A stretch of 64,000 nucleotides of DNA from Branchiostoma belcheri (taxonomy: Eukaryota; Chordata; Leptocardii; Amphioxiformes; Branchiostomatidae), in assembly GCF_001625305.1 (NCBI RefSeq), contig NW_017802580.1, forward strand, positions 396,117 to 460,116, in the 5' to 3' direction. Shown one piece after another: positions 12,434 through 24,303 of the stretch. The stretch's first letter is position 1. The number at the start of each line of letters is the position of its first letter. Both the position numbers and the translations under genes were made by a program. The notes beneath the pieces were generated by a model. The model was not told the origin of the DNA, did not search any database, and saw nothing but the letters and a program-made list of their open reading frames with translations.

Positions 12434-15400
12434 CTGGATAGAAAATTAACTATGTAATCTTTATTTCTAACACGATAAATATATAATAAGCATGGCACTG
12501 CATGTTGGGCAGATACCACATGCCGTTGTCTAATTGTAACCTTTAAGTAACGTATACATGTCACGTGTCGCATGTTAAAATTTTCAATAATCATTGTAAT
12601 TCATCCTTAATTAACATTAAGGAATCATAGAATTTACACATACTTATGCAACTTAGGTCATTAGTTTTGCGTAACTGGTATTTGTTATATATATATATAT
12701 ATTAACTACATAAACCATGTCTGCCTGTGTTTCGTTCCCAATTACATATATCATAAGCTTGGATATTTCTTTAATGTAATTCAGCTGAATTTTCTCATCA
12801 ATTATGCATATTGCATGTATATTTACATAATTGTCACATTATCATGTCAATCATCACTTAAACTACCTACATACGACAAATGATGATGTTCTGTCAACCT
12901 ATTCTTGAGTTATTCTCTTTTGAATATTTTAAACAACCGGCCCTGCAGTTCCAATGCAAGGTGTTTGGGGGAGAGCAAACTTACTGCACGTCTTTCCCAG
13001 TACAAGAGCTACCTGTCATTCAGATTTTGTGACCCTAACATGTCTACATCATGAGATATCAGCACCGAAAGTTCAACTGCAGTACCATAACAAGCCGATA
13101 GGGGGCCCTTAATCAAGCCATTTCTATGTCTTCTTAGTCCCTACCCACCTACCAAATATCAAGACAATCCACTTTAGCCTTCTCGAAAACATAACCTTCT
13201 TAGCGAAGGTAAAGATTCGTGTCCTCCTGTTGAGCCCTCCACTCCGCAACGCGTGACGTCGGCCTTGTAGGCCAAATGGGACTGGGGTTGTTATTACGTC
13301 CATGAAAAATGGAGGTATTGTTTTTGGTGTGTCTCTGTGTGTGTCTGGGTGTGTTTCCGCTTTTAACCTTGACCTTCGTCTTCCTAGTTTGCATAATTAA
13401 TGAGGACATGCTAACCCTCAACAGTACCCCTTCCCGGACTGATTAATCCGTACGCCTGGGGTACGCGCGGACCCCAAGACAGTTTTTTGCTAATTTTTAG
13501 AAATTATCAACATACTACCAGCTCAATTGCTTTGCGAATTGATGTGTGAACCTCTGAGTCCACATTACGTACAAAAATCATACATTTTGACCTTTTCCTA
13601 TTTTTTGGTCAAGAAAAGACAAAAAAGAAGAAATACCCGATTTTTGAACCCTATTCAGACCGAGTGGTTTTTTGAGGCCCACGCCAACTTTAATCTCAAA
13701 TAACGCATGAACGGCTTCAGCTAGAACCATGAAATTTGGTGGACACTTCTAAAATATATCTGGGAAAAATTAAATATCAGTTAAATAAGTTAATGATTTT
13801 TTGTGTTGCCATGGCAATGGGTTTCTGACAGGCAGTTTTATGTGAAAAATCAGTAATTTTGGGTTAAACATTAAAATTTTCTGGGTTTTATATTGAATAA
13901 CTGTTCCTTTCTGACATTAATAACATCTTACATAATTAATGATAATTTAAATCATTTAGTATTAATAATATATGCTAATTTGATGACGTCATTGGTCAAA
14001 ATCCAAGATGGCGGACCATATTATTAGCTCTGACGTCATATGACGTCATAATTACACCAAAGTTGTTAGAATTTAATTTTATTGTTACACCATTCTCTGA
14101 AAGGTCGGTGGCCATAAGATAAGTGCATAAAAATCATATAAAAACGGAAATAAAGTAATGTATAAAAACGCCAGTGTATGATTACGATTGAAAGCCGGCT
14201 GGGGTCAGCGCGGACCCCCCAAAAAAATCAGATATAAACATTTCTAGAAATGGGGGAAACTGATTTTTTGCACTGTTTTGAGGGACAACTTTGTGGGTTA
14301 CAATTACCTAAAATTTTAGAAAAAAATCTTTAGAAACAAAAAAAATATTACAGAATATATAGTGCTGGGGTCCGCGCGGACCCCAGGTGTACTGTTTAGG
14401 GTTAAAATGAAGTATGACAAAGGAGAGGAACTTTACACGAAAAATATTAAATGAATCTAGAAAACCATGAATTAAACTAGATTATGCCACTTACGACCTT
14501 ATTCCCATAGTAAGTGAGACAAATAAAAAAAGCATTTACAAAAACTCATATTTCATGGAGGTATGAGATCTCCGAATTCTTGTTACAAATTGTCATCATT
14601 TTAGTACTATTCTGCCTTTCAATTTATACTTTTATTCCCCTGAAAGTTCAGATCTTTATGGCTCAAAACGAATAAAAAGACAAATATAAAAACAGTAACA
14701 CTTATATATTTCATGGAGGTATGGAACCTCCAAATTCTTATTTCAAATCTGGCTTGTATATTGTCTTGTTTACTTTAGGTTCTTACACTTACCTCTGGTA
14801 TGTACCAGCTTAAGTGCAGCTGCAAAGTGCTGCTCTGCTGAGTCCAGGTTTGCTTGCTGTAGGGACGAACTGCCTTTCTCTATGTGTACTTTGTACTGGC
14901 TGTAAATTAGATGCAACTTTGTTTCTTTAATCCTGTGTGGATATAGATATAGCTATAGGACACGAACTCGATATATTTAAGTATAACGGCTGATATCAAA
15001 CGGCAAATCAGAAATCAAAGTCTAGGGGTCGCTTTTGATACATGCTACTCATGTGATACATGGGTACGTAGTAGGTTATTAAGCAGATTTTAAATAGAAA
15101 GATAAAGAAAAAACAGTGGAAGAGGCTTAAGATGTGAGATGGATGTGACAAGGATGTGGAGGTGATTTGATCAAGATCCAGAATCTTGTCTTACAACTGG
15201 TTTCAATTGGCAAAAGTTAAACGTCTTCAAGTATATAGTTAGTTGTTTATTTGAACTCCCTACCTTGAATCATAGTCAGTGTTGGTGCCATCTTCAGACT
15301 TGGACCTGGCATCCGACTGGTTTTCTCCTTTATCTGTCCTTCGGTACAACAGCTGGAGAAAGTGACGATTTAATTTGCTTTATTCAGTCCAAACTTCTTT

Positions 15401-16300
15401 CAATGTTTAAATTCTTATATGCACAGTTGAATTTTCAAATGTTTCATAGATGCAGCTATCATGCAAATTAACTCATGTATTTGCATAATTTATGCCCCAT
15501 AATATTATCCTTTACTTACACAAATATGCTGTGATTTAACACTATGATATTTTTACATTTTGCAAATTATCAAAATCAAATACTTAGTCTGATATACATA
15601 CCTGTTGGATTGACCCCTCCACCTTCTCTGTATACCTGATGCGATGAAGTAGAGTCTGTTTCGCGTCTGAGACCTCACAAATTGTTAAGGCCTTGTTGTA
15701 CATTGCAGCTGCCTTGGATAACTGTGAAGTATCAAAAGTTTTCTTCCCCTCTCCAAGGTAAAAATCTCCCAGGGATTTTATGACCTCTTGTTCCAGAACC
15801 GTGTCACCGTTCGCTATTGCTGTCACTAGGGCCTGTATGTAGGTGTCTTCAACGAACTGAAATTCTTCATTGCCCACATTTTGTTCCAGCCTATCGCAAA
15901 TCTCTGCTACCCTTAAGACATTGTTATCTACAGTGCCCAAATATTCTTCAAACAACCATTGTGGTCGTGGACTGTACCCCTGCAGCAGTTGCCTAGAGAG
16001 TTTTTCCGTGTAGCTGGTACAATGTTTCAGTGTTTGCCCTATGTCTGGATCTGTACAGCGCAGCAGGGCAGCAGCATACAGGGCAGCAGTCCTGTCAAAC
16101 TCTGCTGCATTTTTCCCGAGCTTGGCTCTCTCCAAGTGCAAATCTCCAAGACTTTTCAATACTTCTGTCTCCGTCTTTGAGTCATTCTTGACAATAGCGT
16201 CTCTCAGAGCCCTTCCATAAGGCAGAAGAGAGCCATTATCATATTCCGACATGTTGGTATGCAGGTCCAAGCACTGTAGTTCGTCACACAGGGTCATCAT
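7800..16300 (-). CDS. Nucleotidyltransferase-like/TPR-repeat protein, 1842 aa, four exons
   Basis: Exons on the minus strand are 16300-15602, 15352-15264, 14899-14793 and 12433-7800; phases 0, 2 and 1 all match and every intron is GT-AG. The N-terminal 300 residues repeat a helical module ([39 protein letters not shown]), each followed by an ALY/AMYN-AL segment and an EK helix. At residues about 465-485 there is a nucleotidyltransferase signature, [19 protein letters not shown] (GS, then SDxE ten residues on), followed by GFAFDGSMP, resembling GlnD/DUF294-type domains. From about 815 to 1830 there are some 20 TPRs of 42-44 residues, kinesin-light-chain/NPHP3-like (NLGxAW, GDxxKAIxYYEQALQM). 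A cytoplasmic scaffold or sensor is plausible; enzymatic activity is unproven. The start is the first of two adjacent ATGs at 16300; the true 5' end could lie further up. Confidence 0.88.
13190..13410. repeat. Dispersed repeat (CTTCGCCGAAG-type family)
   Basis: The segment ACATAACCTTCTTAGCGAAGG and the following GTGTGTCTGTGTGTG-like stretch resemble the flanks at 16580-16606 and 17561-17600, and the 60400-60500 area has a related GCCCCCTGGCGG motif. This appears to be a common interspersed family; its borders cannot be set by eye. Confidence 0.4.
13411..14405. mobile_element. TTAA-type transposable element in intron 3 of the TPR gene
   Basis: Diverged terminal inverted repeats are visible: CTAACCCTCAACAGTAC at the left and GTACTGTTTAGGGTTAA at the right. 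Just inside each end lies a palindrome-like motif with CGCGCGGACCCC (about 13460-13475 and 14370-14385), paralleling the subterminal palindromes of the 34-652 element. The interior (13680-14100) is related to 45165-45600, sharing TTGATGACGTCATTGG and AAGATGGCGGACCATAT. No transposase frame is seen. It probably belongs to a non-autonomous piggyBac-like family. Confidence 0.6.
15602..16300 (-). CDS. Exon 1 of the NTase/TPR gene
   Basis: It encodes residues 1-233, starting [14 protein letters not shown] and ending GSIQQ at a GTATGT donor in phase 0. It contains two copies of the LKSLGD-type helical module (about residues 45-115 and 165-230), which recur once more at the start of exon 4. The small exons 15264-15352 ([12 protein letters not shown], acidic linker) and 14793-14899 (an amphipathic TPR-like helix pair, [16 protein letters not shown]) connect it to exon 4. 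Confidence 0.85.
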
Positions 16301-16608
16301 TTTGCGATCGTAACTTTCTCAGCTGCTATCACCCAGTGGTTTCTTGTCCTGTTTTCGTTGGAGGACGAAGCACCTTGGTTAGCTTATTCCAGGTCAAAAT
16401 AAAACAGAGGTAACGAGAATGAACTGTAGCATTTTGGGCATTCCCCTGGCGAAAACATTGTAGCGTCGCGTATGTGCGAACACCCGGAAGTTACAAGTTT
16501 TAACCGCCGACCGGTCGACCGGGAGGAGGTTAGAGGTCAAAGGGCCTCACCAAGGAATCCCACAATCCCTTGCGGTTATAATTACCTTCGCCGAGGTTAT
16601 GTTTTCTT
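16301..16608. other. 5' flank of the NTase/TPR gene
   Basis: This would contain the promoter and 5' UTR of the minus-strand TPR gene. I see no convincing TATA box. The stretch 16480-16530 is CpG-containing (CCGCCGACCGGTCGACCGGG), and 16576-16606 belongs to the dispersed repeat that was split by the next element. Confidence 0.4.
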
Positions 16609-17561
16609 AGAGGGTCTGCATGCCCTTTTTCGTTAACCGTTATGGGCTATTTTAATTTACCGTTAATCGTTGCCGGCCCGCTCTAATTCAACGTTAAGCG
16701 TTATCAGTATATTCCTCGTGAAGCGTTATCGGTCGTTTTAATTGAACGTAAAACGTTATTTGTCATCCTGAATTCAGCGTTAAGCGTTAATGAATAATTC
16801 TTCGTTACGCCTAATTTTGCCTATCAAAGTGCAGGAAAATGCGCCATTGAAGGTTTAAAACTACAAAATTTTCCTGGGGAGAATGCCCCCGGACCCCCCT
16901 AGATTGCTCGCGCCTTTGGCGCTCGACTCGCGCTTCTGCCCTTTGGCTCTAGCCAGAATCAGTATACCTTCAATTTCCGGAAGTTTGCGGAGAGTTACAG
17001 AATTTTTTTAACGAATCCGTCAACCTTGACAGGCAAATTAACAAAAATCTTGAGTAAAATATGAAAACATCAGAAGGACCGACAAACACTCTCAACACCA
17101 TGATTTGCCTCTCAAAATGCGGGAAATTGCGTTTTTGAAGGCTTAAAAATCCTAAATTTCCCGGGGGAGCATTCCCCCGGACCCCCCTAGATTACGAGCG
17201 CCTTCGGCGACTCCCCTCTCAAAAATCCCATCGGTAAAACTGGGGCAGACTGAAAAAATGCAAGCTGCCGAAGTCGACTCGGACACCCGGTATTTGTGGA
17301 CGCACTCGGGGACCAGGGCAGGTGGGAAACACAGGGAACACCTACCTTTAATGCATGCTTCATTACATGTAAGGTATACGTAATTTTGTCAGTGATCACC
17401 TTTCCTCACAAAGCGAGATACCAAATCCAGTGCAGCTCGAAAAAAAAGCCTGTCAATTTACCGTTAAGCGTTGCCGGCCGTCCTGAATTTACCGTTAAGC
17501 GTTACCGGCCCTGCTGAATTTACCGTTAACCGTTGCCAGGACCCCCCCATGCAGACCCTCT
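16609..17561. repeat. Inverted-repeat element built on GTTAAGCGTTA subrepeats
   Basis: The ends are inverted copies of a 14-base repeat, AGAGGGTCTGCATG. Inside both ends are arrays of a degenerate unit around TTTACCGTTAAGCGTT(G/A)CCGG: at least seven copies at 16630-16810 and three at 17455-17540. The middle carries two related GC-rich blocks with CCCCCGGACCCCCCTAGATT (16886 and 17172). The flanks TTCTT/TCTTAG and the continuation of an interrupted repeat across the element suggest insertion into an older repeat. No coding capacity is evident. Confidence 0.65.
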
Positions 17562-17989
17562 TCTTAGGCGTTCGTGTGCGTGTCTGTGTGCCTGTAAACA
17601 CGATCACTTGAGAAGGCTTAAATAGATTGGTAGGTAAATAGGTCTTGAGAAGACCTGGGAGTAATTAGATTTTGGACCCCCTGGCGGATTGTTCTGGTAC
17701 TGCAGCTGAACTACCGGTTTTCATATCTCATGATCTAGATATGCTAGGGTGGCGAAATTTGGATGGTATGTAGCTCTTGTGCTGGGGATGAAGATAAGAC
17801 TGTCTTATGGTGTAGAATATGATCAACTGATATAATTAATGCAATCCAATTTGCATAATCAGAGGGATTAATATATAATTTCTGAGTTATAAAGGCTAAT
17901 AAACACCATTTGGCGAAGGTATGAGATCGTGGAACTCTAGTTTATATTGTTGTAATAAAATTGTATATTGTTTAGCCCCCACAACCTTT

Positions 17990-18660
17990 CTTAGGAATGA
18001 AATGGTATTTAAAGTTCGTTGTTTAAAATATTCTGTTGTAATACATAGGATATTCGCGGTGTAATATTCAACCACAAAATCCACGAGAATCACGCCACAT
18101 GCACAGCAAACATTTTGTTACCCTCAATACCTTTAGATTGACAAATTTGCTGTATACAACAAAGTATATCATGTACCCCCCCCCCTCTTCAACAAGGCTA
18201 ATGGACTAGACTAATTGTTCTTAGGACTCATTATTGTGCACGAGTGTTGCCACCTGACATTAGGACGAAATGCCAAGGACGTACCATATATATCACAAAG
18301 AAGACAGCCCATATGGAACTGTCACCAATAACCAACAATTCCCAATATTTAATTGTAATGACTTAAATTCGTTGTAGGAATCTTTTTTATTCCATGTTCT
18401 ATGTTGCCGGCTGCCAAAAAAAAAGCGAAACTACAGAAACCAGTGTAATACAAAAGAATCGCATATTCGTGGTGTACAGGTCTCCATAAAAAACGTGACA
18501 ATTAAGCCATAGCGTACATTTAGAGCTTTACTTTACATTTAGACTTAATTCAATGTATGCAGTACAAACCTACCATGCACAAAAAAATCATGTACCCTCA
18601 AAGGCTAATGGAATGCGCTAATTACTCATACTGTGCACGAGTTTGTCCACCGACGAAATG
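17990..18660. repeat. Diverged duplicated non-coding repeat
   Basis: Segments 18100-18250 and 18540-18660 share order and wording (ATGCACA, TTACCCTCAA, AAGGCTAATGGA, ATT-TGTGCACGAGT), indicating an old local duplication. The left part also matches 5315-5385 (ATATTCTGTTGTAATACATAGGA). Nothing coding is seen. Confidence 0.45.
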
Positions 18661-20859
18661 TCAAGTGTCGTCACCACAGCTTAGGGCCCAGTCGGAGTCA
18701 GAAGTCACCGGGTGGGTTTGATTTCCCCGCCGCCGGACCGACACAAGGTGAGCACCGATCTCCAAATTCTGTCCATTCTATCTTTTTAAACTATACATCC
18801 ACAAAGGGTCAACCGTATTTGTTGGTATAGAATACACCAAAAATATGTTCCAACACGTAAAAAGTACTAAATTTTTGGCCGACATACTGCATTTTTGCCA
18901 CTTTTAACCATTATTTGCCCTACTACGTTACTAACTAGTTATTTATGTTCATTAGGCAGGCTGCAGTAGGTCAGACAATGTTTCTTCGCGTGTAGTTTTC
19001 GTTTAGGTACGCATTCAAGCTAGCCATGGTAGTATACGTGCATATGGGAGTATGGTACACTGAATTCAATTAACATTGTCATTATGTGTTCTATCAATGA
19101 CCTATGTCGTAATTGACCATCTAATTAGTATAATTAACTATTGTTAGCTGGAATCCTTCGTGAGAACATGAAATATTTGTCATTTTTGTCATTTCAAGTG
19201 GCACAAGCGTCCAAACCAAGGGCAGTCTTTGGGTAGCCATACAAAGCCTAGCTTTTGTGTTACAAAAGGATGTCTGTGGTTGGATCTTTCACAGTCTGAA
19301 TATATGACGTCCAAATTGTAAAACAGTGAATTTGAGCACATCGTAAAATCAGCATTGGATCAAAGGGTAATCTAGCCGCCAATTATTGTTCGAACGATTG
19401 TAGGTAAATACAAAGCCTCCGTAATTTAGCACGGAATCTGTTAGTTCTACTAGATAACAGGGAAAGTATGTCTTGTAACACCTTGAGGCATTTTGTTAGT
19501 GCCAGGCAGTTACCGGCACCATGTTGGCTTCGAACAAAAGAAACTTGTTGAGCGGGTTCAGAGGCGAATCCTTGTGGCTTTAGGTTGCCCTCACGTTTGA
19601 CTCTTGGGGACATGTGATATAAATGCGTTGTAGGTATACTGTCATTGAGACGTAATTGATTTCTTTAATTCTAAGTTGCAGGTTACTTCATACGTCAAGA
19701 CTCATTGGTAAGGGTCATTGACAGATTCTTCGCTTCGTACTTCAGAACTCCAAAAGTCACAACCGAGCGCCCGTTTCTGTATGTGAGTTATCTCTCTAGT
19801 TTTACCAATTCGTATACCCGAGTTCAGCGTGTGCTGTGCGTATAAGAATGATCACCAATTTACCTATAAACTTTACGTTTCTAGAACCCCCCTCCCCATT
19901 CAGACCCTCCGATAGCCTTAGGGAACCACCTCGCTCGACCTTGGAACACAACAGAGATTTGATCGACTTATCTCACTTAACACAATTGGTTGTTTATAGG
20001 TCTTAATCAACCTCAAATTCTTGCTTAAAACCCATTAACAAAATATTCTCCACGATGTGCAACAACTTCATCTAGACATAATATTTAGGGGAATTCCAAA
20101 GATACAACAACTCAGTTAACAGGGGTTTTTGGATATAGAAATTAGTCTCTAGTTATCAGCCCAACATTTTTCTTTCTTCCTTAAAAATACTGGTGCAATC
20201 TTAAGACGTTTGGAATAGGACAATCAGGTTGGGTTAAGACTTTAGATTTTTAAAGACTTTCAAAATATACTTTTTACTACTCTTTGATTTTGAAGAAAAC
20301 ATGTGATTAATTGGATCTGTACTGGCCGTGCGCAATGATACACATTCTAAGGTCATGGTTGGTCATGTTTACATACTGAACCAACCGGGCGTGAAATTAT
20401 CAAAAAAATACATTTCACATAAACGTATTTTTTTCTCTCTCTGGCCAAGAAACTAGACCGTCATTGCTTTCCATTGCGCATCGAATATGACATGTTAAAT
20501 AGGTCTCCAAGCACGTGTTTTTAAAATGTCTTTCTGTATGTATTATATGGTACTTCCCATCGGCAAAACATAAACATTGGAAATTTTAGTTTCTGTGATC
20601 ACAAAGGTACGAAATTATTGCATTATTAAAGGTTCATTTCTTATTTATTGACTATGATATTTGTTTAGTGTGTGACTGCTATGGGACCGGTGAGGTGAGG
20701 TGACATAATCGTTACTCTAGATCTTCAAATCCCAGAATGAATGAATGTCAGTTGACCATATGTTGAATTAAATATTTTGGCCTTTCTTTAGGAGCAGAGC
20801 CATAGGATTTGTACTCTGATTGAATTAATCTTTTTTCCAAAATTGCACTAATGTATTTA
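18661..20859. other. Non-coding interval
   Basis: No gene, RNA or structured element is supported in these 2.2 kb. A fragment near 19885-19910 (CCATTCAGACCCTCC) resembles the right terminus of the 16609-17561 element and may be a solo relic. Confidence 0.4.
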
Positions 20860-20984
20860 CACATACATAATACATATACATACATTTTTAATGGATAAAA
20901 AGGCAACTGCCTGTGTGATCCATATCTGAAACCTTAAAACTACTACATTACAATAGATAAATTACAAAAATAATAAAATATACA

Positions 20985-21330
20985 TTGTCCTCGCTAATAC
21001 ATGTACTTTGGCGATAGTTACTTAAACGTTCAGATTTACAATGTTAGAGTTGTACTTATAATGTCCAGAGTTCAGAGTTATTTATGATCATGTTATAATG
21101 TCCAGAGTTCAGTAGTTTCTAACATTAAACGTTCAGATTTACAATGTTCAGAGTTGTACTCGTCTTGTAATGTCCAGAGTTCAGAGTTTATTATCAAGTT
21201 GTAATGTCCAGAGTTCAGTAGTTTGTAATATCCAAAATATCAGAGTTTGTAATGTTCAAAATTCAGAGTTGTAATGTCCAGAGTTCAAAGTTGTAATGTT
21301 AAGAAGTTGTAATATCAAATTATGTGTATT
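20985..21330 (-). repeat. Tandem repeats in the LINE 3' UTR
   Basis: About ten degenerate copies of a unit around AATGTCCAGAGTTCAG (plus-strand wording), spaced 15-60 bases apart and mixed with a longer unit starting CGTTCAGATTTACAATGTT. They lie directly after the ORF2 stop on the minus strand, so they form the 3' UTR of the LINE. Confidence 0.7.
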
Positions 21331-21837
21331 CCGTCCCCCTCCAGTAACTGTCCAGTCTTGACTTAAAAGAGTTAACAGTGTCTGCTGCCACAACATCTGC
21401 GGGAAGGCTATTCCAAGCATTTATTGCTCGTACACTAAAAGAGTTTGATCTAGTTAACTTCTTCGCTTGTGGTTTGGCGATTTTGTATGGATGGCCTCTG
21501 GTACGTCCATCTACGTTTAAGTTGAACAGCCGGCCTGGGTCGACACGGTCGAAACCCTTGACGAACTTGAAGACTTGTATCACGTCACCTCTTTTGCGGC
21601 GGTGCTCAAGAGTAGGAAGTTGCAGACGACGTAATCTGTCCTCGTAGCTGATTTCTCTGAACCCAGGTACAAGTCGCGTCGCCTTGTGCTGTACTCTATT
21701 CAGTAGCTCCTGGTCACCTATAGAGTATGGACCCCATATCACATTACCATACTCTATAATGGGCCGAACCATAGTTTTGTACAACAGCGGTACGGTTGTC
21801 TTGTCAAGTCGTGGTACGGTTGTCTTGTCAAGTCTTG

Positions 21838-21875
21838 TCACACACACACACACGCGCGCGCGCGCGCGCACACAT

Positions 21876-21906
<31 letters not shown>
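21838..21906. repeat. CA/CG microsatellite
   Basis: An alternating purine-pyrimidine run, (CA)n-(CG)n-(CA)n, about 70 bases long, directly beside the N gap. Confidence 0.9.
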
Positions 21907-21907
<1 letters not shown>

Positions 21908-21937
21908 CAAAAGAGTCGTCCCTTTACCCGAAAGGAA

Positions 21938-21957
21938 NNNNNNNNNNNNNNNNNNNN
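21938..21957. other. Assembly gap (20 N)
   Basis: Twenty consecutive N within LINE ORF2. The sequence to the right (21958-22335) repeats that to the left (21431-21808) almost exactly. Confidence 0.99.
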
Positions 21958-24303
21958 ACACTAAAAGAGTTTGATCTAGTTAACTTCTTCGCTTGTGGTT
22001 TGGCGATTTTGTATGGATGGCCTCTGGTACGTCCATCTACGTTTAAGTTGAACAGCCGGCCTGGGTCGACACGGTCGAAACCCTTGACGAACTTGAAGAC
22101 TTGTATCACGTCACCTCTTTTGCGGCGGTGCTCAAGAGTAGGAAGTTGCAGACGACGTAATCTGTCCTCGTAGCTGATTTCTCTGAACCCAGGTACAAGT
22201 CGCGTCGCCTTGTGCTGTACTCTATTCAGTAGCTCCTGGTCACCTATAGAGTATGGACCCCATATCACATTACCATACTCTATAATGGGCCGAACCATAG
22301 TTTTGTACAACAGGGGTACGGTTGTCTTGTCAAGTCGTTGAAAGCTCTTCTTGACGAGTCCCAGAATTCTGAATGCCTTGTTAGCAGCGGCGGTGCAATG
22401 CGCATGGAATTTCAGTTTCCTGTCAACGATTACTCCCAGGTCCCGCTCCTCGCTGGTTTCTTCCAACGTGGAGCCTTGGATTTCATATTCTTGGCAAGGA
22501 TTACCATGCCCAATATGCATGCGTTTACACTTTTCGATGTTAAAGCTGAGCTGCCAGTCTTTGGACCAAGCTGCCAGGTTGTTAATGTCTGCTTGCAGGG
22601 TGGCAACTTCGACTGGAGAGTTTACTCGACGAAACACTTTGGCATCATCCGCAAAGAGGTGACAGGCACTGGTAATAGTCCCGGGCATGTCGTTGATAAA
22701 GACAACGAAAAGAAACGGACCGAGTACAGATCCCTGGGGAATTCCACTTGTTACCTTGGCCCAGTCTGACATTTCACCATCAATGCATACTCGCTGTTTT
22801 CTGTCCGTTAAGAATGCCTGGATCCAGCCGTGTAACTTGCCGCCGATACCGTACTGGCTCAGTTTGTGCATCAGGCGTGCATGGGGCACCGAATCGAACG
22901 CCTTTCTAAAATCCAGGTATATGGCATCTAGGGGTTCCCCGGCCTCTACTGCTTGGGTCCACAGGTCTAATGTGGTAATTAGCTGTGTTGTACATGATCT
23001 GCCGGGCACAAAGCCATGCTGCTGGTCGCAGAAGAGGTCGTTCAGCATCATGTGGTCCACAAGCGCGTCCTTAAGAACAGATTCGAGGAGTTTCACAATG
23101 ACAGACGTAAGACTAATGGGACGGTAGTTTCCAGGTTCGGTTTTCGGTCCCTTCTTGTGTATGGCAGTTATATGGGCAATTTTCCATTGTTCTGCCAGGT
23201 GGCCTTCATCCAGCGACTTACGGAAGATGATCGCGAGCGGCTTGGCTACGGCTTCCGCGACCTCAGTAAGAATCTTGGGGTGCAACGCATCTGGTCCAGG
23301 TGACTTCCCCTTCTTAAGCTTTTTCAGTTTTTTCAAGATAATTTCTGGCGTAATCAGGATGTCTTCCAGCGGGGGTCCAAAGTACTTGGTTTCCATTTGA
23401 GGCATGTGTTCTGTATCTTCCTCTGTAAACACACTGCAAAAAGTACTGGTTCAAGGTGTCTGCTTTCTCTTTCTTGCTACTCGTCATGGTGCCGTCCGCC
23501 ATCTTCAGGTCTCCGATTGTAGTTTTCGTCTTTAGCCGAGAGTTAACGTATTTCCAAAATGACTTTGGGTTCTGCTTTATGTCCCGAGCAAGGTTGGACT
23601 CAAACTCATATCGGAGTCTCCTGGTGAGCTTTCTGAGGTCATTTCGAGTAGCGGTATACCGGGCATAATCCACCTCATCGCCAGTGATAGTGTAACGGTC
23701 CCAATTTGCCCGCTTCTTCTTACTGAGTCTCTTAACTTCTTGGGTCGTATACAAGTTCTTCTTGGATGTCTTCTCATTCGACAGGGGAACGTGTGAGTCA
23801 ATACTGGCTTGCAGAACATCAATGAAGTCACTGTACGCCTCGTCGAAGGACTTGTTTTTCAGCCTGGTGTCCCAATCAATGCCGGACAAGTCTGCGGCCA
23901 TGCTGGCATAGTCACCTCGGTATAGATTGGGCCTAGGTTTTGTGTTGCCATTTCTCTCAGCATAGACCTTGACTTTGAACTGCAGCCGGATATGATCACT
24001 TTGTCCAATGCCTGGTAAGTATTCAATATTTTCCACCATTCCGTCTTCATTGGTTAAGACTAGATCAGGGTTGAAGTTCGTGTGCGCCGTGAATCCTGGG
24101 ATGGTGATTCTGGCTGCCCCAAGAGGTAGTCTCTGAGCCTTAGGGATTGCTTCCGTAAGTATGATCACATCAGGCTCTTCTGTTGTTATGGCTAACATGA
24201 GATCATCCCTCTTGTTTGGTAGTTGGTCTATGTTTGTGTACATAATGTTCAATTTGCCTTTCTCTTTCCTGTTTCTACATGATGGGTGGTTGTACGTATC
24301 AAG

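Larger units (their letters stand above)
21320..24252 (-). pseudogene. LINE ORF2 (endonuclease-reverse transcriptase), broken
   Basis: The first frame (24252-23314) starts MNIMYTNIDQLPNKRDDL, the usual start of an APE-type endonuclease, but jumps from FTAHTNFNPD to LVLTNEDGMV, so roughly the central endonuclease is missing; GQSDHIRLQF near its C-terminal end is kept. The second frame (23432-21924) carries the reverse transcriptase: GKSPGPDALHP, NYRPISLTS, YLDFRKAFDSVPH, GIPQGSVLGPFLF and the catalytic FADDAK motif (one D pair). The two frames overlap at 23314-23432, showing a single frameshift. The C-terminal part is present twice around the N gap. Not functional as assembled. Confidence 0.85.
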
